From Streptomyces pactum (GTDB lineage Bacteria > Actinomycetota > Actinomycetes > Streptomycetales > Streptomycetaceae), in assembly GCF_002005225.1 (NCBI RefSeq), contig NZ_CP019724.1:6031501-6095500 (forward strand): a stretch of 64,000 bases of DNA, in the 5' to 3' direction. The translations under genes and the position numbers were made by a program. Within the stretch, counting starts at the first letter, position 1. Every line of letters begins with the position of its first letter. Shown piece after piece: positions 25,155 to 35,600 of the stretch. The notes beneath the pieces are model-generated. The model did no database searches. It had not been told where the DNA came from and was given only the letters and a program-made list of their open reading frames with translations.

Positions 25155-25190
25155 TCCCGTCCCTGAAGCGAGCCGGCAGGAGCAGCAAGC

Positions 25191-28100
25191 GTGAAGTTCG
25201 ACGCTCTGGTCAACGAGGGTGAGTACTTCCCGTCCTTCTACCTGGACGAGATCCTGCCCAAGCAACTGAAGACCGGCCGCCTGAAGGAGTGGGCGGCCGA
25301 GGAGCGCCACGGCCGCCCCACGCCCCGGCAGGGGCTGCGGGACCTCACCGCGCCCTACCTGGACGTCCGGCTCGGTGTGGGCGGCGAGGCGGAGAAGTAC
25401 AACGTCCTGCCCGACCCGGAGGCCGTCACCGCCCAGCGGACGGCGACCGAGGCGCTGAAGACCCACACCGGCACGGACGAGCCGCCCGCCTTCCGGCCGC
25501 AGCCCGCCCCGCGCGCGTACGGCGACAGCCCGGAGGAGGAGTGGCGCGCGGGCCTGCACGCCTGGCACGTCCGCGTCCTCGAGGCCCTCGGCTTCACCCC
25601 CCGCCCCGGCCACCTCACCGTCCACGGCGCCGCCGGTCCCGTAGCGGTGCCCGTGGCCCACAGCGAGCCCGGTGTCGCCGTCCTGGCCGGCGGCTTCGCC
25701 GACGACATCGCGGACACGCGCGGCGACGGCTCCGCCAACCGCCTGCCGGTGCCCGTCCGCGTGGCTTCCGGCAAGACCCTCACCACGGTCACCGACCTCG
25801 CCGCCTGGCTGCTCGCCGCCGACAACGCCCCCCGCTACGCGCTCCTCCTCTTCGGCGGCGTCATGGTCCTCGCCGACCGCGAGAACTACGCGCGCGGACG
25901 CCATCTCGCGGTCAGCCTGGAGGTCGCCCTGCCCCGCAAGGGTCTCAAGGGCGCGAGCGCCGGCGAACTGGACGTGATCGCCGCCCTGTTCGGCGCACCG
26001 TCCCTGCGTCCGGCCGAGGACGGCGGGGACGACGACGTCTCCCGCCTGGTGGCCGAGTCCCGCGACCACTCCGTGGGCGTCACCAACGACCTGCGCGAGG
26101 GGCTGAAGGCGTCGGTCCAGCTCATCGCCAACGAGGTCCTGGAACTCGCGGCGATGCGGGGCGTCACCCACGACGACCTCCCCGAGTGGCTGCCCGGCCC
26201 ACTCGCCGAGCGCGGCGCGCTCCCGCACCTCCTCACCAAGGAGTCCCTGCGCTACCTGTACCGCATCCTCTTCCTCCTCTACGCCGAGGCCCGCCCCGAG
26301 CTGGACATCCTCCCGATGAGGAGCGAGGAGTACGTCCAGGGTTACAGCGTCGCCCGCCTGCGCGAACTCGCCGTCCAGGAGAAGCTGTCCAGCACCTCCC
26401 GCGACCGCCACCACTTCCACGACTCCCTCGCCCTGCTCTTCGAGAAGGTCTTCACCGGCCACCCGGTGGCGGACACGATCACCTCCCGGGAGGCGGTTGT
26501 ACCGGGCGCGGGCGAGGCAGTACACGACGACGCGGCGGCGGGGCTGTCCGAGGACGACGGCTACGAGGGCGTACGCATCGAGGCCCTCAAGTCCCGCCTC
26601 TTCGACCCGGCCTCCATAAAGCTCGTCGACCAGGTGATCACCCACCCCGACGACGTCGACCCCGACGGCATGGCCCGCGACGGCGCCCGCCGCCTCGACC
26701 TGCGCCTGCGCAACAAGGTCCTGCACCAGGTGCTGCGCAACCTGACCGTCGTCGAGGGCAAGGGGCGCGGCGGACGCGGCGGCTTCATCTCGTACGCCAA
26801 CCTCAGCATCAACCACCTCGGCGCGGTGTACGAGGGCCTGATGTCGTACACCGGTTTCATCGCCGACGAGCCGCTGTACGAGGTCGCCAAGGGCGGTGAC
26901 CCGAGCGGCGGTTCCTGGCTGATCCGGGCGAGCCAGGTCCGCTCCGGCCGCTATCCGGACGGCCCCGACGACAGCGTCTTCGTCGCCACGGAGCTGAACC
27001 CCCAGACCAACGAGCGTGTACCGGTCCCGCGCAAGGTCGGCACCTACGTGTACCGCCTCGCCGGCCGCGACCGCCAGACCAGCGCCTCCTACTACACGCC
27101 GGAGTCCCTCACCCAGGCCACGGTCGAGCAGACCCTGCGCTTCCGCCTCGACGAGAAGGGCGACGTCGACCCCAAGGAGCCGGAGAAGGCCTGGGTCGAC
27201 GCGGCCGACGTACTGCGCTGGCGGGTGTGCGAACCGGCCCTCGGCTCCGGCGCGTTCCTCAACGAGGCCGTCAACCAGCTCGCCGAGCTGTACCTGCGGC
27301 TCGCCCAGCGTGAGCGCGGCGTCGACATCGACCCCGAGGACTACCAGCGCGAACTGCAGAAGGTGAAGGCGTACATCGCCCTGCACAACGCGTACGGCGT
27401 CGACCTGAACGAGACGGCCGTGGAGCTGGCGGAGATCTCCCTGTGGCTGAACACCATGTACCGGGGCATGAAGGCACCCTGGTACGGCCTCCACCTCCAC
27501 CGGGGCAACTCCCTCGTCGGCGCCGCGCGCAAGGTCTATCCCGGCAACAGCCTCAGCAAGGGCGGCTGGCTGACGGCGAAGGCCCCGCAGCGGCCCCGGC
27601 ACGTTCCGCTGGGCGAGCGGCTCAAGGGGCGCGAGGTGCACCAGTTCCTGCTGCCCGCGATGGGCTGGGGCTCCATCGGCGAGAAGGTCGGCCTGCGCAC
27701 CCTGAAGAAGGGCACGGCGGAGGAGACGGTGAAGGCCGTGGTCGACGGCGACGTCGTCGACTGGCTGGAGCCCGGGCTGGTCGAGGCGCTGCGCAAGTGG
27801 CGCTCGGCGATGCGGCGCAACCCCAAGGGGGAGCCGAAGCGGGCGGCGGCGCCGAAGAAGAAGGCGGCGCCGACGGCGGAGCAACTGGCGGCGGAGACGG
27901 ACGACGCCGGGCTGGGGCAGGGGGCCTTCGACCTCGGGCTGGAGATCTGGGAGCAGCCTTCGCTGGGCGGGGCGGCGGCGGCCTCCGTTTCGGCTTCGGC
28001 TTCGGCTTCGGTGGACGACGACGGGGAGCCCGGGGCGGCGACCGAGACCGGACGGCTGATCAGGCTCGCCCGGCGCGTCGAGTACCTGTGGGACCTGGTC

Positions 28101-30752
28101 GTCATGCGGCTGACGCTGTCCGAGCGGGAGATCTCGCGGCACGTGGACGTGTGGGGTGCGGCCATCCCGCAGGACGGGCGGGACGCTGAGGGTGCGGCGC
28201 CGATGGACCGGGACGCGGTTCTGGAAGCGCTGCACCGCAAGGGCACGCCCTACTGGCGGCTCAAGCAGCTCATGGACGCGTGGTGCGCGCTGTGGTTCTG
28301 GCCGCTGGAGGAGATCGGGCGGCTGGACGGCTCGGACGAGTTCGAGTACCGGGTGGAGGGTGAGGACCGTACGACCCTGCGCAAGGGTGACTCCCGGCGC
28401 CGGGTCGCGCTGAAGTCCCTCAAGGACTGGATCGAGTTCGCCGAGGCCGTCGTCGGGCGCGTGGACGTGGACACGGGGGAGGAGGGGCGGCAGATCTCGC
28501 TGCTGTCCTTCGAGGGCGTCCGGAGCCTTGAAGAGCTCGACGACAAGGAACGCGAACTCGACGAGAAGATGACCGAGGCCACGGCGTGGGCCAAGCCGGC
28601 GGACCTCGGATGGACGTTCCCCTGGTACGAGACGGTCGAGCGGATCGCCAAGGAGCGGGGCTTCTTCCACTGGGAGCTGGACTTCGCGCATGTGTTCGCG
28701 GAGGGCGGCTTCGACCTGATGGTGGGGAATCCGCCGTGGGTCAAGCAGGAGTGGAAGGAGAGCGGCGTCCTCGCCGAGTTCGAGCCGTGGTTCGAGCTGG
28801 CGGACAAGCCGAGCAACGAGGCTTGGGACGGGCGCAAGGCCGAGGTCATGGCGTGGCCCAAGGTCGAGCCGACGTACCTTGGGGAGCTGGCGGACCATGC
28901 GGCGGTGTCCGAGTTCCTGGCGTCGGTGGACACGTATCCCGAGCTGGTAGGCACGCAGCCGGATCTGTACCGGGCGTTCATGCTGCTGAGTTGGAGGGCC
29001 GTCGGCGAACGAGGTACTGCCGGGCTGATTCACCCGTCCACGCATCTGACGGGGGCGAAAGAAGGCGCTCTACGCAAGGCGGCGTACAGGCACCTGAGGC
29101 TGCATGCGGACTTCGTGAATGAGTTGCTGCTCTTCGCCAAGCCGGTGAACAACAGCACCCACTTCAGCGTCAATGTCTACGGCAAGGACCAGGACGTCAG
29201 CTTCCAGCACATGAGCTGGCTCCTGCATCCCAGCGTGCTCGTCAAGTCCGTACGACATGACGGTGAGGGCCCGGTCCCAGGAGTGAAGGACGAGGGCAAG
29301 TGGGACCTGCGTCCGCACCGCGACAGGATTGTCACCGTCAACGAACAGCGACTTCGGGAGTGGCGTGCCCTGGCTGGTGAGGAGAGCCCACCGCCTGTGG
29401 AGCAGGCCAAGCTCCTGTACCCGGTGACGCGGGCGGAAGAGTCTGCGGTGCGGGCGCTTGCGAAGTGGCCGCATCGGCTCGCCTCTTTCGGGCCGCGTAT
29501 TAGTCCTGGGTTTCATGAGAAGAGCGACCGCACGGCTGGCTACTTCACATGGACTCCGGGGCCTACCGGCAGATGGCAGGACGTGATCCTTCAGGGTCCA
29601 CTGATTCACATCGCCACGCCGTACCACAAGCAGCCCCCTGAGGGCGGCTCGAAGAGCATGCGTGACTATGACGCTTGGGATCACCGGAACCTGCCGGTCG
29701 ACGCGGTGCCGCGTACGAACTACCGTCCCGCAGGTGCTCGTCCACGATTCGTAACCGCCCAGGACCGTTGGGTGGATCATGACCGGCTAACTCAGCTCTG
29801 CGCTGATCCGGCTGCGGTCGCGGCGGCAGAGGCGGACGTCAGGACGGCAGAGCCCGACTTGAAGGGAGACGCTCGCGACAAGGCTGTTCACGCACTGCTG
29901 CAAACGGCCAGTACGCGGCCGTACTCGGAGTTCTATCGGGTGGCATGGCGGGAGATGATCGCCACGAACACCGAGCGGAGCTTGTTCGCTGCCCTGATTC
30001 CGCCCGGTGCCAACCATATCCACGCCGTGCGCAGTGCCGCGCTTCCATCACTGCGCCTCACCGCTCTGACAGCAGGGTTCTTTGCGTCAATCGCTCTTGA
30101 CTACCTCCTCCGAAGCTCGGGTCGAGGCCACCTCGCTACTTCAGATGCCAGGGTCATGCCTGCGCCGACCCCAGATCACCCCTTGGGACAGGCCCTTCTC
30201 CTCCGCACCCTCCGCCTCAACTGTCAGACCAGCGTCTACGCCCCACTCTGGGAGGAGCTATATGACTCGGTCTGGCAGCAGGACACTTGGGCTGCCTCGA
30301 CATACTGGCCCGAAGGCACACCCCCGTTCGCCGAGGGCGTCACCGCCACCTGGACCCGCGACACCCCCCTCCGCACGGAGTTCGCCCGCCGGGCCGCCCT
30401 CGTCGAGATCGACGCTCTCGTCGCCGTCTGGCTCGGCATCAGCGCCGACGAGCTGGTGGCCATGTACGACGCCCGCTTCCCCGTACTCCAGCAGTACGAG
30501 GAGAACATGTGGTTCGACGCCACGGGCCGTCGTATCGCCAAGGCACACCAGCAGTACGGGTACGGCCAGCCCAAGGAGGCATGGAAGCAGTTGAGCAAGC
30601 CGGAGGCATTCCCGGAGGAGTACGCGGTCCCGGACGGCTACACCGGCCCCCTCTACCGAGCCAACCGCAAGGCCGAGATGCGCGCCGCCCACGCCGAGTT
30701 CACGCGTCGCCTGCGTGAGGCCGGCTGGGAACCGGGTGACACGGGTATCTGA
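25191..30752 (+). CDS. drmMI: large adenine-specific DNA methyltransferase (DISARM class 1 DrmMI-like)
   Basis: 1853 aa, starting GTG (VKFDALVNEGEYFPSFYLDE) after CAGGAGC. The catalytic part is N6-adenine methyltransferase: motif X SASYYTPESL, motif I EPALGSGAFLNEA (~681, SAM binding), AYGVDLNETAVELAEISLWL, and motif IV FDLMVGNPPWVKQEW (NPPW at ~1180). About 480 residues separate motifs I and IV, including a Lys/Ala-rich linker. The N-terminal ~600 residues and C-terminal ~500 are probably the target-recognition and nuclease-coupling parts. It should mark host DNA for the DrmD-like helicase. PglX of BREX is a related alternative, but no pglZ or brxC is present. From ~28900 on codon use is visibly less GC-biased in the third position, as if that segment came from elsewhere. 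Confidence 0.85.
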   Translation: MKFDALVNEGEYFPSFYLDEILPKQLKTGRLKEWAAEERHGRPTPRQGLRDLTAPYLDVRLGVGGEAEKYNVLPDPEAVTAQRTATEALKTHTGTDEPPAFRPQPAPRAYGDSPEEEWRAGLHAWHVRVLEALGFTPRPGHLTVHGAAGPVAVPVAHSEPGVAVLAGGFADDIADTRGDGSANRLPVPVRVASGKTLTTVTDLAAWLLAADNAPRYALLLFGGVMVLADRENYARGRHLAVSLEVALPRKGLKGASAGELDVIAALFGAPSLRPAEDGGDDDVSRLVAESRDHSVGVTNDLREGLKASVQLIANEVLELAAMRGVTHDDLPEWLPGPLAERGALPHLLTKESLRYLYRILFLLYAEARPELDILPMRSEEYVQGYSVARLRELAVQEKLSSTSRDRHHFHDSLALLFEKVFTGHPVADTITSREAVVPGAGEAVHDDAAAGLSEDDGYEGVRIEALKSRLFDPASIKLVDQVITHPDDVDPDGMARDGARRLDLRLRNKVLHQVLRNLTVVEGKGRGGRGGFISYANLSINHLGAVYEGLMSYTGFIADEPLYEVAKGGDPSGGSWLIRASQVRSGRYPDGPDDSVFVATELNPQTNERVPVPRKVGTYVYRLAGRDRQTSASYYTPESLTQATVEQTLRFRLDEKGDVDPKEPEKAWVDAADVLRWRVCEPALGSGAFLNEAVNQLAELYLRLAQRERGVDIDPEDYQRELQKVKAYIALHNAYGVDLNETAVELAEISLWLNTMYRGMKAPWYGLHLHRGNSLVGAARKVYPGNSLSKGGWLTAKAPQRPRHVPLGERLKGREVHQFLLPAMGWGSIGEKVGLRTLKKGTAEETVKAVVDGDVVDWLEPGLVEALRKWRSAMRRNPKGEPKRAAAPKKKAAPTAEQLAAETDDAGLGQGAFDLGLEIWEQPSLGGAAAASVSASASASVDDDGEPGAATETGRLIRLARRVEYLWDLVVMRLTLSEREISRHVDVWGAAIPQDGRDAEGAAPMDRDAVLEALHRKGTPYWRLKQLMDAWCALWFWPLEEIGRLDGSDEFEYRVEGEDRTTLRKGDSRRRVALKSLKDWIEFAEAVVGRVDVDTGEEGRQISLLSFEGVRSLEELDDKERELDEKMTEATAWAKPADLGWTFPWYETVERIAKERGFFHWELDFAHVFAEGGFDLMVGNPPWVKQEWKESGVLAEFEPWFELADKPSNEAWDGRKAEVMAWPKVEPTYLGELADHAAVSEFLASVDTYPELVGTQPDLYRAFMLLSWRAVGERGTAGLIHPSTHLTGAKEGALRKAAYRHLRLHADFVNELLLFAKPVNNSTHFSVNVYGKDQDVSFQHMSWLLHPSVLVKSVRHDGEGPVPGVKDEGKWDLRPHRDRIVTVNEQRLREWRALAGEESPPPVEQAKLLYPVTRAEESAVRALAKWPHRLASFGPRISPGFHEKSDRTAGYFTWTPGPTGRWQDVILQGPLIHIATPYHKQPPEGGSKSMRDYDAWDHRNLPVDAVPRTNYRPAGARPRFVTAQDRWVDHDRLTQLCADPAAVAAAEADVRTAEPDLKGDARDKAVHALLQTASTRPYSEFYRVAWREMIATNTERSLFAALIPPGANHIHAVRSAALPSLRLTALTAGFFASIALDYLLRSSGRGHLATSDARVMPAPTPDHPLGQALLLRTLRLNCQTSVYAPLWEELYDSVWQQDTWAASTYWPEGTPPFAEGVTATWTRDTPLRTEFARRAALVEIDALVAVWLGISADELVAMYDARFPVLQQYEENMWFDATGRRIAKAHQQYGYGQPKEAWKQLSKPEAFPEEYAVPDGYTGPLYRANRKAEMRAAHAEFTRRLREAGWEPGDTGI

Positions 30753-30769
30753 TCAGGCTCCGACACGCA

Positions 30770-30809
30770 CGAGAGCCCTGCCGTCCGAAAAGTACCGGCA
30801 GGGCTCTCG
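30770..30809. terminator. bidirectional terminator after the methylase gene
   Basis: A perfect 14-bp stem, cgagagccctgccg (30770-30783) and cggcagggctctcg (30796-30809), with a 12-nt loop containing gaaaag. It lies between the convergent methylase and DUF397 genes. Confidence 0.9.
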
Positions 30810-30823
30810 CGACCGTACGAGCG

Positions 30824-31039
30824 TCAGACGCGCCGTTCCGTCGTGGCCAACCCGACGAATCCCGCCCACGCGTCACGCGACACCGCGACGACGGGGCCAG
30901 CGGCGGCCTTGGAGTCCCGGACGTGCACAACTGCGGTATCGGCCGCGACCTCTACACAATCGCCGCCCTCGGCTCCGCTGTAGCTGCTCTTGAACCAGGC
31001 GAAGCCGGACGCGGCGGTCGAGGACTCAGCGTTGTTCAT
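30824..31039 (-). CDS. DUF397 protein
   Basis: 71 aa. DUF397 signatures: FAWFKSSYSGAEGGDCVEVA and VVHVRDSKAAAGPVVAVSRDAWAGFV. Such proteins pair almost always with an XRE regulator of the DUF5753 type in actinomycetes, and some pairs work like a toxin-antitoxin or developmental switch (WhiJ/BldB-type clusters). The ATG at 31039 overlaps the XRE stop by 4 nt, so the two are co-translated. Confidence 0.92.
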   Translation of the reverse strand: MNNAESSTAASGFAWFKSSYSGAEGGDCVEVAADTAVVHVRDSKAAAGPVVAVSRDAWAGFVGLATTERRV

Positions 31040-31950
31040 AGCGATCCCAACAACCCTTCGATGAACTCCAGTGACTCTCGTGAAGTGAGAGCCTGTGATC
31101 GGATGATCCCATAACGGGCGGCGGCGAGAGTCGTCTGTTCCGGGTCAGTCTGGAGGGCGCTGGTTCCTTGGGCCTCGGCGTAGACGAACCTCATCCCGTC
31201 TTTGCGCGTGACGATCGTGTAAGGCCCGTCCACGCCTGCGCTCTCCTCGCAAGAGAGTGGCATGACCTGGATCACGACGTTCGGAGTCTGGCCCATCAGC
31301 AGCAGGTGTTCCAACTGCCCGCGCAGAACCCCCTCCCCACCGTACGGCCGCCGCAGCACCGACTCATCCATCACGAAACTCAGCAATGGCGCGGGCCAGC
31401 GGTCGAAGATTTCCTGCCGGGCCAGGCGCGCCGCCACCCGTTGCTCAATGGTCTCCGCGTCCAGGACGGGGCGCCGCATCCCCAGCAGCGCTCTCATGTA
31501 CTCCTCCGTCTGAAGCAAACCCTTGACCACGAGGGTGTCGTACGAGAGCAGCTCAACGGCCTCCTTCTCCAGCGTCGCCATCCCCTGAAAGAACACCGGA
31601 TACTGAGCCCGCTCCACCTCCTCCTTCCACAGGCACAGCAACCCGCCCGCCCCCAGCACCTCGTCCGCCTGGTCGATGGTCCTGGGCGACGGGATCCTCC
31701 GCCCCTGCTCGAACGACGCGACCGTCGACGCCGAGTACCCGATCCGGCTCCCGAACTCCCCCCGGTCCAGCCCCTCCCGCAGCCGCAGCGTCTTCATGGT
31801 CTGCCCGAACGCGGCCACCACGCCCTTCCCGGCCCCGTCCTCGGGGCGCCGCCCGTCACCGCTGCCGTCGTCGCCGCTCTCCCAGCCGTCCCCGACACTC
31901 ACGACCGCCGCCCCGCCGTCTCCGCCGCCCGAACCCGTACGCTCCGTCAT
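31036..31950 (-). CDS. XRE-family regulator with DUF5753 domain
   Basis: 304 aa from the ATG at 31950 (MTERTGSGGG), preceded by GGGAGGCGG; an upstream start at 32025 would add 25 residues without support. After a Gly/Asp-rich lead, residues ~45-110 are a helix-turn-helix (TLRLREGLDRGEFGSRIGYS, ASTVASFEQGRRIPSPRTI). The remainder is DUF5753 (SYDTLVVKGLLQTEEYMRAL, PNVVIQVMPLSCEESAGVDG). It is a WhiJ-like DNA-binding protein expected to control its own promoter and a divergent ATP-binding partner. Here that partner is missing beside it; a related ATP-binding gene occurs 4.5 kb away at 36590. Confidence 0.92.
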   Translation of the reverse strand: MTERTGSGGGDGGAAVVSVGDGWESGDDGSGDGRRPEDGAGKGVVAAFGQTMKTLRLREGLDRGEFGSRIGYSASTVASFEQGRRIPSPRTIDQADEVLGAGGLLCLWKEEVERAQYPVFFQGMATLEKEAVELLSYDTLVVKGLLQTEEYMRALLGMRRPVLDAETIEQRVAARLARQEIFDRWPAPLLSFVMDESVLRRPYGGEGVLRGQLEHLLLMGQTPNVVIQVMPLSCEESAGVDGPYTIVTRKDGMRFVYAEAQGTSALQTDPEQTTLAAARYGIIRSQALTSRESLEFIEGLLGSL

Positions 31951-32328
31951 CGAACACCGCCTCCCTGGCCCAACGCCCCCGCTGGGAACGCCGTCACGCC
32001 CCGCGCTTCGTACTCGTGGAGGCACCGCGCGTACAACCGGCCACGTCGGTGCGTCACATACCGGTCACGCTACGCGGTCGATGGTGTGGTGGTGGCCGTG
32101 ATGAGCAAGTCCACCGACACCACCCGCCCCCGACACGTCGCTCCTGACCGACACGAGATCAGCGCAATGAGCCAACCAGTTCTCGGTGCTCAGCCGTTGG
32201 AGGCGATCGCTGAACGCCAGCCGCATGACATACCGTTGGGATGGTCGCTCGAAGCGGCCGTCCGGCACGGCGGGGTGGTTCTCGGCCGGTCTGCCGGTCG
32301 TCTCGACCCGACGGCGGGAGCGTGTTCG
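31951..32328 (+). promoter_or_regulatory. XRE promoter region (repeat copy A) with relic of a divergent gene
   Basis: 31989-32066 is ~85% identical by eye to 36481-36557 (shared runs cgccgtcacgcc, ccgcgcgtaca, cgtcggtgcgtcac, ggtcacgcta). Beyond it, ATG at 32101 opens MSKSTDTTRP, which mirrors MTSKPTGATG of the ATP-binding gene at 36590. After ~12 codons the similarity stops. It looks like a decapitated divergent partner. The frame stays open into the NIPSNAP-like gene, but that gene's family start is at 32329. Confidence 0.6.
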
Positions 32329-32628
32329 ATGCCCAGGACCACGCAGTTGCGTACGTACACCGTCAAGGACGGTCTGCTCGACGAGTGGGTGGAGCGGTGG
32401 CGCGACGACATCGTGCCGTTGAGACTGGATCTGGGATTCGAGATCGGCGGGGCCTGGGTCGACCGGGAGCGCAACCAGTTCGTCTGGCTGATCTCCTACG
32501 AGGGCCCCGAGACCTTCGCGGAGCGCAACGCGATGTACTGGGCGTCGCCCGAGCGCGAGGCGATGGGCCTCGACCCGGACGACTACCTCGTGCACACGGA
32601 GGACCGTACGGTCGAGCAGCGCTACTGA
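32329..32628 (+). CDS. NIPSNAP-family protein
   Basis: 99 aa dimeric alpha/beta-barrel protein. The family opening TQLRTYTVKDGLLDEWVERW and the core GFEIGGAWVDRERNQFVWLI, SYEGPETFAERNAMYWAS are clear. NIPSNAP-like proteins are small ABM-type proteins of unclear function, sometimes in oxidative or metabolic contexts. The ATG at 32329 has GGGAG 8 nt upstream. Its 3' end overlaps the convergent STAND gene by 7 nt. The frame extends upstream to 32101 with no family similarity. Confidence 0.85.
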   Translation: MPRTTQLRTYTVKDGLLDEWVERWRDDIVPLRLDLGFEIGGAWVDRERNQFVWLISYEGPETFAERNAMYWASPEREAMGLDPDDYLVHTEDRTVEQRY

Positions 32629-35600
32629 CCGCCTGCCGGGTCCGGAGGCAGCAGGTACTGCCGCCGCTCCTCCGAGTCCAGGCTGCGGAAGACCCGCCCA
32701 CGCGCACGTGCTTCCAACCGGTCGTAGTCCGGTTCCGCCGGCCACACACGTGCGGTCCCGTCGGCGGACGCGGTGAGCAGCAGCGTGCCGTCCCGGGACC
32801 AAGCCACCGACGCCACCTTGGCCCGGTGCACCCCGACGACGGCTACTTCCTCCAGCGTGGCCGCCGACCAGAGCCGTATCGTCCGGTCGTCCGACCCGGT
32901 CGCGATATGGCGGCCGTCCGGTGACCAGGCCACGGCGCGCACCCGCCCCTCGTGTCCCTTCAGCACGTCGACACGGCGTCCCGTCGCCACGTCCCACACA
33001 GCGGCCGTCCAGTCGCCGGACACCGTGGCCACCCGGGTCTCGTCGGGTGACCAGGCCACGTCCTCCACGTAGTTGCCGTGGCCCCGGAGCACGGTCAACT
33101 GGGTGCCGTCGGAGGTGTCCCACAGACGGCAGGTGCGGTCGTCGGAGGAGCTGGCCAGATGTCCGCCGCTCGGAGACCAGGCCACACGCCCCACCCAGTC
33201 CTGGTGTCCGGTCAGCTTCCGCAGTTCCGCGCCGTCCACGGCGGACAGGATGCGTACTGTGCCGTCGTGCCCGCCGGTCGCGATCCGCCGTGCGTCCGGA
33301 GACCACGAGCAGCCCTCGACGGGCTCACCGTGCAGGTCGAAGACCGTGCCGCCCGCGCCGTCCAGGACGCGGAACAGGCCGTCCGCCGTGCTGAGGGCGA
33401 GGCGATCACCGTGCGGTGCCCAGGCCACGCTCCACACCCGCTCGCCCAGCGTCGTCACCGGCCCGGCGGGCATCCCGTCCCGCGCACTCCACACGCGTAC
33501 GGTCCCGTCGTCCGAGGCGGTGGCGAGACGGGCGCCGTCGGCGGACCACGCGGCCTGGTTCACGGATCCGTCGTGCCCCTGCACCAGGACGGACTCCGCG
33601 CCCTGCGGCTGAAGATCCCACACCCGGCCGGTCCCGTCCGTCGACGCGGTGGCTAGCTGTGTGCCCGACGGCGACCACACGACGGTCCACACCGTGTCGG
33701 TGTGCCCGTGCAGCACCGCGACGACCTTCGCGTCCCCGGTACGGACGATGCGGACGGTGCGGTCGGAGGACGGGGTGGCGAGGAGGCGGCCGTCCGGTGA
33801 GAAGGCCGGGTTCCACACGTAGTCGGAGTGGCCGCGCAGTAGCAGCCGCAGTGCCCCCGTGCGGGCGTCCCAGACGCGGGCGGTGTGGTCACCCGATCCG
33901 GTGGCCAGGCACTCGCCGTCCGGTGACCATGCGATGCCCTCCACGAACTCCGTGTGGCCGGTCAGGGTGGCCGTGGCCGCTCCCGTGGCCGTGTCCCAGA
34001 CGATCACCGTCCGGTCGTGCGACGCGGTGGCCAGCCGCGCGTTGTCCGGCGCCCAGGCCACACCCCAGACGTCGCCCGTGTGACCGCGCAGCTCCTGCAC
34101 GAGGCGCCCGGTGGCGGCCTCCCACACACGTACGACCTGGTCCTTGAACGTGGCGGCGACGCGTGATCCGTCCGGTGACCACGCCACCTGTCGGCCGATG
34201 TCCTCGGCGCCGGTGAGCTGCCGGACCGGTTCGCCGGACGCGACGTCCCAGACGCGTACGACCTGGTCCCGACCTGCGGTGGCCAGCCGGGTCGCGTCGG
34301 GGGAGAAGGCCACCGACTCGACCATGACCCCGTCGCACGGCAGCACGGACATCTGACGTCCCGACTCCGCGTCGTACAAGCGGGCGGTTCCGTCCCTGGA
34401 GGCGGTGGCCAGCAGCCGGCCATCGGCCGACCAGGCGATGTCGCGGACCGTGTCCGCATGCCCGTCCAGCCGCACCCGGGCGTGCCCAGCGGCCAGCGCG
34501 GTCACCAGTCCGCGCCGCGCCGCCGGTGTCGGAGCGCACTCACCGAGCGCGGCCAGGGAGAGGAGCAGCGCGCGCTCGGGTTCCGTCTCCGCCATGGAGA
34601 GCACCTGATGGCCGATGCCGTCCGAGACACGACTGAGGAAGGCCAGGTCCTGGCGTTGAGAGGCGCCGACGAGCGCGCGGCCGGGTGCCGACGGCTGCCC
34701 GACCTCCTCCAGCGCCGCCAGCCACCTCTGCGCCACGGCGAGCCGTTCCCCGGTGAGGAGGTAGTCCGCGCTGTGTCCGGACCGCTCCCAGTCCGCGGCC
34801 CAGCGCTCCAGTTCGGCCCGCTCCCGCAGCCGTTCCGCCCTCGCTTCCACCTCCTGGCGCAGAGGCGCCCACTGGCGGAACAGCGCCTCGTGCGTCACCT
34901 CGGCGTACGCGTCTCCCGCCGTGCCCTCCACGGTGCTGGAGCGAATGAGTCGCGCGTCGATGAACGCGTCCACCACGTACCGTTCCCGGGCGGTCAGTTC
35001 CGACAGCCGCACGGGGCGGCGGGCGAGATCCCGCTCTTCCAGCGTGACGAACCGCAGCAGCACCCGCAGTGCGAAGTCGATGCCGTCCGGGGTGCCGAGG
35101 GCCGCCACCGTACTGTCGGCCTGCCGCGCGAGTGCCCCTGCCACTCCTCCGAGCTGCCGGTATGCCTCCTCGGTCACCGTGCCGCCCGGACCGCAGGCGA
35201 AGTACAACTCCTGGAGGAGGTAGCCGAGCAGGGGCAGTGCGTCGTCCGTGCCGGTGTCGTCCACGATGGTTTCGACGAGACCGGGAGCGAACGACATGCC
35301 CACCAGGGCCGCCGGACGTTGGACCACCTGGGCGAGCTGCGCCTTGCTCAGCCTGCCGAGAGCAATGGGGTGTTGGAGGAGCTGCGCCTGACCGGTGCCG
35401 AGCAGCCGCCCCAGCAGATCCACCCGGCAGGTGGCCAGAACGCGGACGGAGGGTTCCTGCCGCAGGCACGCGTGCAGAGTCTCGATGAACTGTTCCTGTT
35501 CCCGCTCACTCGCGAGGGTGACAAGTTCCTCGAACTGGTCGATGACCAGCAGCACCCGCTGGAACTGGCCGCCACGCAGCCGGGACAGCTCGCCCCTGAG

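Noticed and set aside
24963..29045. 1360-codon minus-strand open frame under the helicase and methylase genes
   Set aside because: No domain or ribosome site; antisense to well-supported genes.
18288..30752. BREX or Pgl system
   Set aside because: A kinase and an adenine methylase are present, but no pglZ, brxC/pglY or pglW-type gene is found. DrmD points to DISARM instead.
32101..32328. Upstream start for the NIPSNAP-like gene
   Set aside because: The frame is open, but residues before 32329 have no family similarity and the best ribosome site is at 32329.
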